Source of the DNA: Varanus komodoensis
Lineage: Eukaryota > Chordata > Lepidosauria > Squamata > Varanidae
DNA length: 64,000 nt
Assembly: GCF_004798865.1 (NCBI RefSeq)
Contig: NW_025335268.1
Span: forward strand, 74,321,690-74,385,689
Reading direction: 5' to 3'
The position numbers were made by a program, and so were the translations under genes. The first letter of the stretch is position 1. Each line of letters starts with the position of its first letter. Positions 25,001 to 37,000 of the stretch are shown one piece after another. The notes beneath the pieces are model-generated. The model was not told the origin of the DNA. It did not search any database and saw only the letters and a program-made list of their open reading frames with translations.

Positions 25001-28000
25001 GTCCCTCCCTCCCTAAAAATCCAGCCTTTCCTCCAGAGACGCTTGAGGGAGTTTGGAGGAGTACGATTGCGGACAGAAAGGTGGCAGTGTAAACAATGAA
25101 ATGGCGGCATTCCAGGCTGCAGAAACCACAGCGGACCCCAAAAGGGTGGCGGGACGGCTGGGCGGGATCTTTGTGCCACTGGGGAGCAAAGGAGAGCACC
25201 ACCAGCAGTAGGAATCCTGGCCCAGGCTTCTTCACGGCGACCGGAAGATCACGTGAGCTTGTGAGCGCCTGTCGCAGACCCCTCTCGCCCCTCCAGAGGG
25301 CTTGACCTGCGGCAGCTCCCCAGGCAGGGGTCTCCCCCCCCCCCCCGCTGGCACGAGGGTGTGGAACCTCAGGGGCGCACTGCTGGGGCTGCATTCCAGC
25401 AACGCCCAGGGCAGGGCCGCTGTCTTTGGTTTCCTCCCGCTTCTCTCTCTGTGCCCTGCAAGGGACTGCTCTTGCCAGAGGTCTGAGCTGATCGCTTGCA
25501 GGGAGCTTTCGACGAAATGAAGCTGGTGGCCCTGTGTGGCCAGGGGGCTGTAGGCTGACTCCCCCGGATCTAAGCAGAGATGCCAGAGGCTGAATCCGGG
25601 GGCTGCATGTGCTTTTCCTCGGTCCTGCGCCCCCTCCTCATTTGTGCCCGCTCGAGGTAGCGCTTTCGTTGACTTGGAATGCAAATGACTCATGCTCCAA
25701 GGAAAAACACGCCAAGAGGAAGCAGCAACAGTGGCTGAGGCAGTCCAGGTGAGGCCGAATGTCACCTCGACGTCAAAGAGCACACCTTGCGCTCTGCAAT
25801 CGCAAGCACTGCTCCTTGCTTCCAGATGGATTAATTAGAGGGCCTCAGGAGTGGAGAGCCGTGTGCCACGGCGAGCGCTTGTTAAGGGCCTCAGAACCAC
25901 CAGGGAGGCAATCAAGGGGAGTGCTGCAGCCTGGCCTGCTCGGGCACGAGGCCTCTCTAATTATCCGCATAACAAGGGCAGCGATCAGCACTTCCTCGGG
26001 CCTCCTGCTTCTAAGAACCTAGCATGGGCCCCTAAGTCAAGGACGGCACTTGGGGGCCAGGTGGGCTCAGCACTGCCTCGACCCTCTGCTGCTGCCCGCA
26101 GCTCGTCTCCTAGCTCATGTGGCCTCTCAGACAGTGAAACGCGCCACCAGCCGTGGCACGAAAAATCACCGCTGCGTATGCCCCCACTGAAGCTTTTCTG
26201 CACCCTTGTTCCCACTCCTTGTATGTTCTGCTGGTGTTCACTGAATTTCCCATTGGTATTTTCACCAAATCTTAACAACCACCTTTGTCATTAACAGATT
26301 CTAAAACTTGGTGCAGTATTTGCCAGATGAGAAGTTTTCCTCTTCTTGGAGAAGGAAAATGGGTCGGGCTGACGGGGGCATCTCTTTCAAAAATTACTGG
26401 TGATGCCTGGAAGTGTGAGGGAAGATGCCCTGGGCTGGGCTCCCCAGACTCCAGCCTGCTCTGCACTGATCCAGAGTCCAAGTTCCTGGCAAGCATGTCC
26501 AGCATTTGCGGGGCATGTGCCGCGAATTAAGCCCCATGTGCTGTGCAAGCCGGGCCCCTTCCCCTAAACCATGCGCAGCCGCCGATGGACTGGCTGCAAC
26601 CGGCACCAAAGAGGGCTGGTCACAAGGGACGCACCGGGCAAGGAGGCCCTGCGACTGCCGGCAGCGCTCCTCTCATGTGCTGAAGGCCGCTTGCGAAGGG
26701 CTCGCCAGGAAAGGAAAGGAGCCCCCCACGACGACAGCCGCAAAAGAAGGGGGCTGGTCTCTGAGTGTTTGTGGAGCTCCTCTTGGCTCAGCCAAGTTTG
26801 GGGGGCCAGGCCAAGCACAAGAGGAAGCCCATGAATGCTTGGAGGGAGGGATTCCGATAAGGTGAGGTGGCTACCTGTGCCACCAGAGAAGCAAGTCGGC
26901 CTGCTCACTACCGACCAGCGAGGCTGCTGTACGTTTCACAAAAAGAAGCGTCTTCTGCAGAGGCCTGAAGGTGTGAGGGAACAAGAAAGCACACACCTTC
27001 ACGGGAACCATTATTTATCTCTAATAAGCAAACTACTCCCTTGGTGCTGAGCACGTGGTGCTCCCCACTGCGGACGGTTGCATCAGGACTTCAGGACGGT
27101 CCCTCCAAGAGAAAGCTCTCCGTCAGTCCACATTCTGTCACAGTACATTTATGCCATGAAAGGTTGTAGAAGATTGATGGGAAGGGAGAGAACTGACTGC
27201 CACTCAGTGAGGAAGCAGGGCTGGGAAGAGGGCTGGCAGGCCAGAACGGCCCACTCCCCGAAACTCGCACAGCTCCTTGTTCTGTCCTTTCCACCCTCCC
27301 TCTCCAATATATTCCTGTTCAGGATTTTTGCTCCTCCACTTCTGACGCCCTTTGTGTTCCCCACCCCCGGGTCTCCTGTGCTCCTGAATGACAAGGCCCA
27401 CATTCCCCTGTGGTTTGATCTGTCTGGAGCTCAGGTTTAGAGTTGACCTGCTCACTCACCCTTCCTTTCTCCTTGGAATGCCAGCTCCATCCCTGGCATT
27501 CCAAGCAAACGTTCGGCAGACCCCTCCCCCAGTCCCCAGCTCCACGCGGAAAAGCTGCACCTGCTCACATTCATCCCACATGAGCCCCTCCGCTCTCTCC
27601 TGCCCAACTCTCACTGTTCGCAGCCCTGATTTTAAATGTTGATTGTAGGCTCCTTGGGGCAGCACCCCGTCTTTTGCTTATCTTACTATGTATAAGACTG
27701 TGTACCCTTATTCACGTACATTGATGAATATTATCTGCATAATTTCCCCAGCCACCTCAGTTTGCTAGAACTGGCAAGAATGGACTTGCAGCGGGACCTT
27801 TTGTCCCTTTTGAGGCAATCCAACAAAAAGCAGCAAAGCGAGGTACAGTAAGATCGATCGTTACAAAACTTTACATTCATATAACTGCCCACAGCTGAAC
27901 TCTTTGGGGAGTTCACCACCTTTTAAGTCGCCCATCCAGATTTCAACCAGGCCCAACCCTGCTTCGCTTCCAAGATTAGGCAGGATCAGACACCGCAGGC

Positions 28001-31000
28001 TATAGGGAAGCTACATGGGGAGGGTGACACACTCGTTCAAACAGCACGTCAGTTTTACACGATTGTTACTCAAAACGGCCACTCTAAAAGGCTTCTTAGA
28101 CAGATATTCACACAGTAGTTCAGCCTTGCAAGCAGCCAGGCTGACTACGTGGTATTAGGACGGCCTGAATTAGCACGAAGATCGTCAGATTCCACTAAAG
28201 CGTCCATTGCAGAATCACCACATGGCCTGGCAGGGGCTCTGACGAAGCTTTTTTCTAACCCAACCGCTTGGACCTGGGGCTATTTCATCTCAAAGCCACA
28301 AGCTCTAGCACAGAGCGATTCCCATCGGCAGGCTTTCTGAGCACGTAGCATGGATGCATTGTTCCAGGGGCAGCGTGGCAGACAGCTGAGCGCATTACGA
28401 ACATGCGGACTCCTTTGCAAAGCTACGGGAGCCGGGGGGCCTTCAGTACCATAAGCATCACTGGCTGTTCTCCCGCACTTGGCAGAAAAGGCCGCATCAA
28501 TGGGAACACCTTATCTCAGAGCCACTTAGCAGAGCCACTGCGACTCCCCCTGGAGGGAAAGGAGTAAGCACATCTCCAAGGAGCTGTGTATCTATGAGAG
28601 TCACAGAAAGAGGGATTGATTCTGCACTGGAAAAATCAATAGGCCAGAGACAAAGCTCCCCTGTGCTGCTGTTTTTCAGCTTCCACCCCCACCTCGCGGC
28701 TTACCTGGGTCATCTTGTCCACAGAGACTGGAATACCATCTATGGTGAGAGGCGGCAATTCTGAGTTAACCTCTTGTGGCGCAGGTGCGTGTTCCAAGAG
28801 TGCCGACTCCAAATCTTCCAGGATCATGCTCTTGTACTTGCGCACCTGTGGGGAAATCAGGCAGGCTCAGGTAAACAAGGTGAAGAGCAACAGGAGAGCG
28901 GAGAATGCTAAGTAACAGGAAGGGGGGTGCATTCCCCTCCTCGTGGTGCTGCACGCCGGAGCAAGCAAACAACACCGCAGCTGCCAGATGAAAATACCCA
29001 TTGGCCCCGGAGCTCATGCTGGAAGTGCGTTGAAGTGAGATGATGAAACTGCTGGCAACACTCAGAAGCGGCACATGCAGAGGATTTCCAGAGAAGTTTG
29101 CGGGCAGGACCGGATTGGCCCAAGCCGTCCCTGCACATCTACCAAGGGCCCCCGTTAAACTGACCCAGAACTGCCGTGGGGCAATCCTGAGCCCTGGCTC
29201 ACCAGCCTCAGGCCTCCTTGTGTGAAGGGCATGATTTTCCGAGTCTCTTCTGACTTTGCAGTGTGCAGGAGACCCTTCCTCCCTTTTGTGGGGGGCTGCA
29301 GTGCTTGAGCAAAGAGCCCTGCAGCCTGAGGCAGGTGCCCCGGCTGTTGAGCGACCTGGAACTGCGTTTGTCCACTAAAGCTTTGTCTTTGCACTGCCTG
29401 CCATTAAGGCCCCAGCCTGAGAAGGGGCCCTGCTCGGCTCCCTGACCTGGGGGCACCCACAGGTGGCCTGAAGCTGCTCAGGTCCTTCAGGGCAGCTCTT
29501 GGTCTCCTCCTAAAACAAAGGGAAAGGCCCCAGAGAAGCACAGGAGGAACACCAAAAGCTCGGAGGAAGCCTTCTGCTGTGGAGACTGGGCACATCCAAC
29601 CTGGAGGGAGAGCATGGGAGTGTGGTGTAGTGGTTAGGAGTGTGGGACTCAGGCAGTCTGGGTTCTAGTCCCTGCTCAGCCGTGGAGCCCACTGGGTACA
29701 TTAGGACTGTCGTTGTGAGGATAAGACTGAGAGGAGGAGGAGGAGGAGGAGGATTACCTAAGCTGCCTTGGAAGGAAAAAGGCAGGATACAAATATACAT
29801 AAATAAAGGGGATGGATCTAGTACATCTGGATGTTTAAAACTGCATTGGGGAGAGGGTGAAACTGATGCCATCCACACAGGACAGGAGGAGCCACAGATT
29901 TTCCAGTGAGGAGCTGTGAGATTGCCAGGTGCCAAGAAGGGCCGGCTGCCCTCCTGTGACCACGGTCCTTCCACGGATCGTCCGTCTGCCCACCCCCACA
30001 GGCAGGAGTTCTGCGCATGCGCAGGTCAGTTGCTCAGTGCTCCCAGCAGCCCAGCAGAGCCTGGGTGGGAGCCGCCGGGCCTCCTGCTGGGCTCGCAGCC
30101 CCATGTCCAGCGCAGCGGGGAGCTCAAAGGGGGAGGCCCTGAGTGGGGAGTAGGCTGGCTGTGCGAGTCCACAGGAGGCCGCTCAGGACACGACCTGTCC
30201 TCCTGCTCCGTGACCTCCGAGGGCCACCCACAGGGGCAACTGAAAGCAGTGCAGCTTGCCAGAGGAGGGAGATGTCGCACCGGAGCCGAAGCGAAGGCCA
30301 CCAGAAGCTGCAACAGGGCAAGCGCTGCTGTCTGGGGGTAACGCAGGAGGATGGGCAGGTTGGAGAAGCTGACCTAGATGAATTCGAGACAGAACTTTTG
30401 GAAGGAAGAGCAGTCTCGATGGAAGACCACCCCATCCTTGGGAAAATTGGCCTCTGATGCGGAGTACGTCATTCACTTGCTCTACACGTGGATGTAGCGG
30501 CAACAAGAAAGGCCTGTTTCGAACGGAGCTGCCTAAGGCCAGCTGTGGCCAAAGGTCTGAAGGGCTTTGCCATCAGTTGGGCCAACCCAGCTGACGGCTC
30601 CTAGGCAGGACAGGAGAGGTTGGCAGAACCATCTGAAGAGAGCGTGTGAGAAGACAGAATATCCCTCAGAATTATGGTTACTGAGCAGCTATCTCAGCTA
30701 AACTGATCGATCAGAGAGCGAAACCCTCGGGCTTACAAAATCCAAGACATTCAGCATATTGGGTATTGTTGAGCTGGTGCCAGAAAGGTCAGGAAACGCT
30801 TGCTTGGCAGCCTAAGAGGCCCGAGTGGAAGGGCCGTGTGAAGCTGACAGCAGTTCTAACACCTGCTCAAAGAATTCACAGTTAGTTATTCTCCGTGCTG
30901 TGAGATGCGGGGCTCTTTGGCCCAAGGGCCTGATCCTCCTGCTGCCTATCAAAAGGAGTTTGGCAGGAGAGCAGCTCCACTGCCCCTTCCCCCTTAGTGG

Positions 31001-34000
31001 AGGCCAAGCGGTGGGCACGGGAACCCTGCGGGGGCGTCTCTCCAGGACAGAAACACCCAGCTCCTGCTGGCTGACAGTGCCTTCCTGCCATGGCAGGTGC
31101 ACCTTTTGAAGGCCCTGAAGAACATACACCCTCGAAAGGCAGAAGGAGGAAGAAAAATTCAGAGGCAAGAAAAGAGAGAGAGGAGCAGGAGGAGCTCTGT
31201 CAGCATCCCAGAAGGGACAGAGCGCAGTACGATTTGCATGACTGCTGGAGGTTTTAGCTGTGGGACAAATGCTCTAGCTGCTGTGACAGACGAGAAAGAA
31301 CAGGAGGGAGCTGTGGCCAGAGCAGGCCCAGAGGAAGCAGGCAGGACCCCTGCCTAGAGTTCTCCTCAGCTCTGGAATGTCCCAGCCGGCCGTTCTGCGC
31401 AGGGACCTGACCAGGTGTGGGAATCACAGAGGCCAGAGAGAGAAACGGGGCACTTCCCGTGGCGGCAGGACGTGCTTGAAAGGCCTTCCCGGAGAAGCGT
31501 GTCAGTCCTTCTCCCTCCTGGCCTTTGAGAGAATTTTGAAAATGCATCTCTCCCTCTCTGTATTTGATGAACTGTCGTGTTCAGCGCGCTTTCAGCGAGG
31601 GTAGTCTGTGGCTATGCGGCAGCTTGTCCATGACACGAATTATTTACATATTGAATATTGTTTTGTACTGTCTGGTTATGTATTTTGTATGTTTAATTGT
31701 TGTTATAAACTCTTTATGAGAGTTTTTACCCTGAAAAAGTTGGCTATTAATCTTATCTGTCATCATTAACCGCCTGAAAGTAAGACAAGTTCACCCACAG
31801 AAAAGTATTGTGGGTAAAAGCTCCAAAAATATACATTCCATAACTAGCTTTGTAAAAAGTTGATCCTGCAACTTGCAAGCAAATTTGCATAGTTTATACA
31901 AGTGTTTATTTTACAGAATACATGGGCTGTGTACAGGTGTGGACAAATGCACACCTGCAGCCACGCAAGTATGTTGGACACAGCTGCTGGGAGGGCTTCC
32001 CCGCTCTCTTTCTCTCATGTGCGCGCGCATGCACACACCACGCACAGAGAGCATTTCAAGGCTACCTTCCCTGCCCAGAGAGCCCTAAATTGCCGCACAG
32101 GTTGCAGTGTATCCATTTAAAAATAAATAAAAGAAGCGAGGGGCAGACAGACGAGAAATTTGCTTTTCTGTTTACCTTTAAAAAGGCAATCATGGGAAAG
32201 CTCGCAGGACGCGGAGCTCCGTGCACAGCACCAGCAGGGCGCTGTCGTGCCGTCAGGCATGTGGCCTGACCTAGGAAGGCTTCAGCCCTCCCTCCTTTGG
32301 AGGTTGTCCAGAAATGGCTGCGGGGAGTGTTGTCAACATGGGCAACGCTCTCCCTGGGAGGTGAGAGGAGGCCGTCAGCTTGGTACCTTCCAGTTCTCCC
32401 ATGATGAGCACTCTCTGGGGTCAGCAAGTGCGATGCACAGCCCCCCCCCCCAAATGCTATGCTGTCCCTGTCTGTTCCCCTCACAGACCAGGTTCAGAGA
32501 ACATCGGTGGCTGTTTGCGTGTTATTTAAGGCATGATGTGCTGCAGAGTCTTGGGGCCCAAGCGGCATATGCAACTGCCCTGGGGTCAGGGTCTTACGTG
32601 AACCCTGAGCGCATGCACCATGCCGGGGTCCTTAAACACTCCGGAACCCATGCTTGCTGAGTCTGCATCGCACGACGACCTGTCAGCCAGAGTGGCGTAG
32701 CCAGAAAGCAGCCGCACGCACCCTGACACGCTGCAGCCTCACCTGGGTTCAAGAAGTCAAGGTGAGCCGCCATGCTGTGAGAACAGCCACAGAACCCTCT
32801 ACCTGTCACGCCACCAACCTTCGCTGCCACACACGCACGCAGCCCCAGGCACGGGGCTCCACAGGCGGGGCGGGGGAGGGACCTCGGGCCTTACCACATT
32901 CTCCAGTGGCGCCGCGCCGAACACTTTGAAGACGGGGTTGGGTTTGGAGGGTGAGATGCACAGAACAATGGCCTGCTGCCCGACGCGGGTGGTGTATTCG
33001 TCCAGCGTGGCACGAAGCTTCCTGCATCGGCCGAGCAAAAGAGAGAGGAATAGTGCAGGTTAATTTTAAACAGTAAATGATCCCAACCTAATTCCAACAT
33101 TTCTCTTTTCCTGCATCTTACATACACTGCCACAGTATACAACTTTTCTTGTGGTCAGGCTTAAAAATGCTGCAGGCACATCTGGTTTCGGCCAGTACCT
33201 GTCCAAACAGAACTGGGCTGCTACGAGCCAAGGAAGTCTGAGTTGCAGAAGCACCATCTGGTTTCCTTGCCTCCTGGGGCAAAGACAGTGCCTTTCCGCA
33301 AGCGCCACGGCTTTTTATACGCCGGGCCTTGACTGAGTGCCCCAGGCCCGCATTCTCTGTGCAGGTGTTAACTGCACTGACAGCAAATGGAGGGGAACCT
33401 GGCTCACCCAGGTGTGAGTTATTGGTTTGGACTGCAGTTAATTAAGCCCCAGTGTACGGACAACAGTCTAAAGAGCTGGTAGTGTTCTCTACCTGCAGCA
33501 GCATTCACTGTCCATTTAATTTATTTCGTTTCTACACTGCCCCACAAGAGCCAAAACTCTCCCAATGGTTCACAAAAATTAAATGTAGAATAAAAGGTAA
33601 CATAAAATATTCAACATGCAAAACACTGAAATGATTTAAAACAGCTAAAAACAATCATCCCAGGTATGGAAAGCCCACTATGCCATTGAAAGAAAAGTCT
33701 TAGCCTCCCGAGGCAAAGATAACGGTGACACCACCCAGACCTTCCTGCCTGCCCAAAGCCAATTCAAAATGTATGGCGGAACTACAAGTGCCATACAGCT
33801 TGCGGTCTTCTAGCGACCTTCCGGGGTGGAACATTTCTGATGAGCTCCCTGTGAACCCAGAGGCTCTGTTCCAAAGTGCTTCCTTCTAAGATGACACATC
33901 CGGGGAAAGTCACCTAGTACTGCACTCATCGCCAACAACAGCTAGCCTGAGGCCGAGCAGATTTGATCTGGTCACACCTGTGACTCCCCTGTTAGCGCCC

Positions 34001-37000
34001 AGCAGGATCTGGGGAAGTCCCCTCACTCAGCGGACTGTTGCACGCATGCCCGAGCCTAGACTCAGCCCAACGGAAAGGCGAACCTGAGGTGGGTGAATCT
34101 GGCACACTACACCTGGACCGGGGGAAGAAAGGAGGAAAAGACCCAGCCTCAAATATCACTCAGTCAATGAATAGGGTTTAGGGTGAAACCCGTATTTGCT
34201 GCCTTGGGGATGGGCAGAATAACAGCCAGTCCTCGCCCAGATCAAAGGGATACTTCAAGGGTGGTGCGTGGCAAGGCAGGCAGCCAGCCGAGAAAGCTGG
34301 TTGATGCCATCAGGACTCTGGTGCAAAACGCGCCCCCCTCTGCAGACAAGGCATGCTCAGGTGTTTCCTCTTGGGTGAAGAGCGTTAGCAGAGCAGAGTG
34401 GCTGAGCGACCGAGCCACGAACCAGGTTGCCATGCACCTTCAGGCTGCTGTGGGAACTACGAGGGCCAGGGTGCACCCACAGACCACGATCCGTTCGTTG
34501 GCACATGCAGACAAATTCTTAAAGGAGAGGCTTGCACACAGACGGACATGTGCTTCCCTGCAAGCCGCTCCCCTCCAGCTGCCATGAATGAGGAGGGAAT
34601 TCCCAAAGGGGAGGGGTGAAGCCAATTACACCAGGGTGCCTGTGCGTTTGCAGAAAGCATCCCGTTTTCAAGCCCCCGCAGGGAAGGCTGTTCACGTCCT
34701 GCAACGCCACGTGTCGAGAAAGCAGCGTGAGGTGCAGAGAAGAGCGGGCGCTGCCAATTAATTTTAAAGCTCTCTATCTGGGAGCACTTCCAACATCCCG
34801 TACCTTTTTTTGCAACCAAGAAAACATGTTTAAATGCCACGGTTCCAAGTGAGGGTGGGCAACTTGTGACCCTCCAGATGTTTTCATTTACAATTCCTAC
34901 CAGCCCTTGCCAGCTGCAGGAGCTGCATCACAGGAGCTGCAGGCCAAAACATCTGGAGTGGCAGTGTTGCCAACCCTGCTCTAAAAGGTCCAAATGGCTA
35001 TGAGACCATCCAATAGGTTGAGGGGGGGTTGGTTAGGGTTTCAAATAGTTATGTGACTCGTTTCCTAGCAAAAGTCTTTTTTGCAAGTTCTACAAAATGC
35101 CAGCCTTGAGAATAAAGTACACAAGCACTGTCTGACCAAGGTCATGAAAACCCAGACACTAAACTCTTTAACCCATGGACCTCAGCTATGGTCCCTGCCT
35201 CCCCTTCCTCCCAGGCCGTTCCCATCTCCACAATCCGCGAAAACCTTGTTTTCCTACTTGGCTGAACTTAAAAGCTCCCATGCATTTCTCCCTAGCCCAA
35301 GAAACTTTCTGTTGCCTCAGCTTGGGCTGCACAGATTCTTGGCCTCTTGAACCCTTTCTGTGTCCTCCTGCACGGAATGGAAGACGGCTCGTGGAGCCCT
35401 CCCATTTCTCTCTCTGTCTCTCTCTCTCTTCCCCTCCGGCCCACACAGCAGGATACTGAACGCCAGGAAAGGACAACCTAGGACTGCCCAGGTGCTTCAA
35501 CTAGTTTGCACCAATGCCAGCCTGTGTGGCTAGCGAGCCAGGACCACGAGAGCCACAGGCCCGAACATCTGGATGGCACTCGCTGGCCGACCGCCGAGCG
35601 CACCCGGGCAGCTTGGCGCAAAGTCCTCGCCCGCAGGCACTGCTGGAATGATTCCACTCACACCGAGCAAGACTCTGCAACACATTGCAGCGCCAGGCCG
35701 AGGAAAACGTGTGGCGGAGCGTTGCATCAGAGGGTCCCCCGAGGCAGCGTCCCCTGGCGGGCACCGAAGCACTCTCAACAAGCGCTCCGCTCCGCTCTTC
35801 CGAGGGATTCTGAGCAGCACATTCCTGGAGAGTCCCTTATTTATTCCTCAGCCGCTTCCCCCAGACTCAGGGGGGCAGGTCATGTCCCGAGAATTCCAAC
35901 ACGGGAAAAAGGCTGCTTTCGCAGCTAGCAGAGAGGAGCAGGGCCACCAGGATCCACCATGGCAAAATGGCCAGGCGCAAACCATTTCCCACAGGTGCTA
36001 CCTCCGTATGTGTCTGACAATTCCCATCTAGGTGTGTGCAGGGGCGGGGGGGGGGCTGTCAGCCACAGCCAGCCATTGTCGGAATGCCTCCATCACAGCC
36101 GAATCAGTGCCAGGAATGATTCCTGATGCAATACTGCAACGAGGGAGGCTGCAAGGGCTTCGGAAGGCTGATTTGCACCCTGGATTCCTTTCTGCTCAGA
36201 CACAGGCTCTTTGGCAACGTCACAGTACTCTGCAAAATTGGGCAGAGGGGCACAAATATGACACACATGCAAACGCTTCAGACTCTTCTGCTTTCTCTTG
36301 CCGCTGCCGTCTCTGGTCCCCCATGATCTCTTTCTTCCATTTCTGTTTAACACTCAGGTTAGCACCAAAATATACAGACAAAGCAACTTATTCTAGGGTC
36401 CGCTTATAGGCTGGGTACTATTGATTTGAGTAAGTTACATCAGTAAAATCATACAGAAATATTTGTACGTTGGAGTACTGCAACTTGTCCTGAGCATAAG
36501 GATAAAATGACTAGAAATTTAATTTTAAAAATTCCATACTGATGGGTCTATCCAAGAAATGAAACAAAATCCAGGTGGCACAAACGTCCAGCCCCTGCCC
36601 TGGTGCAGACTGCTCTGCACCGGGACAGGCAGAATCTATGGGTCTGGAGGCTGCATTGCTCCCTTTCCAAGGCCACCAGGAGCCACTGCATCCCTCCCGC
36701 CTGACGCGCTGTGGCTGGGGTGGCGGCCGCAAAAGCCTGAAACACAGGAACACAAGCAGAGTCCTGCAGGACCAAACCTGGGCCCACCTAGTCCAGCATT
36801 CTGTTCACACAGTGGCCAACCAGCTGTCCACAACAGCACCCTCCCACCCATGTTCCCCAGCAATGGCTGCAAATGGGCATTCTGCCCCTGAAAGCAGAGC
36901 TGGCAGACAGTCACCAGCACTAGCGATAGCCTTCTCTGCCAGGAATTTGCCATTCATACCAATGGCCTGCGCTCCATCTCGTGAATGCGACTCCTAGTTT

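Larger units (their letters stand above)
21315..28704 (-). other. NRF1 intron 5
   Basis: 7,390 bases, no gene. It holds a palindromic repeat half (21664-21771), a complete hAT-type MITE (22214-22521), a LINE-like 3' end (22600-22728), a GA microsatellite (24395-24427), a poly-C run (25336-25347), an old interspersed repeat ending near 27740 and a 5S rRNA-derived segment (27925-28012). The intervals 22800-24390, 24430-27330 and 28013-28700 show no feature I can support. Confidence 0.6.
28846..32894 (-). other. NRF1 intron 4
   Basis: 4,049 bases. It contains a tRNA-derived SINE (29611-29807) with an AGG-repeat inside it, a perfect NRF1 consensus palindrome (30012-30023), an AT-rich LINE-tail-like stretch (about 31620-31760) and a CpG/CA-rich alternating purine-pyrimidine segment (about 32017-32040). 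No gene or other recognisable element in the rest. Confidence 0.6.

Noticed and set aside
32017-32040. An alternating GTGCGCGCGCATGCACAC segment as a second NRF1 site
   Set aside because: It misses the NRF1 consensus by at least one base in each register, and looks like CA/CG-repeat sequence.
32685-32701. A short tRNA-SINE head-like string (CAGCCAGAGTGGCGTAG)
   Set aside because: Only about 16 bases match, with no B box or SINE body after it.
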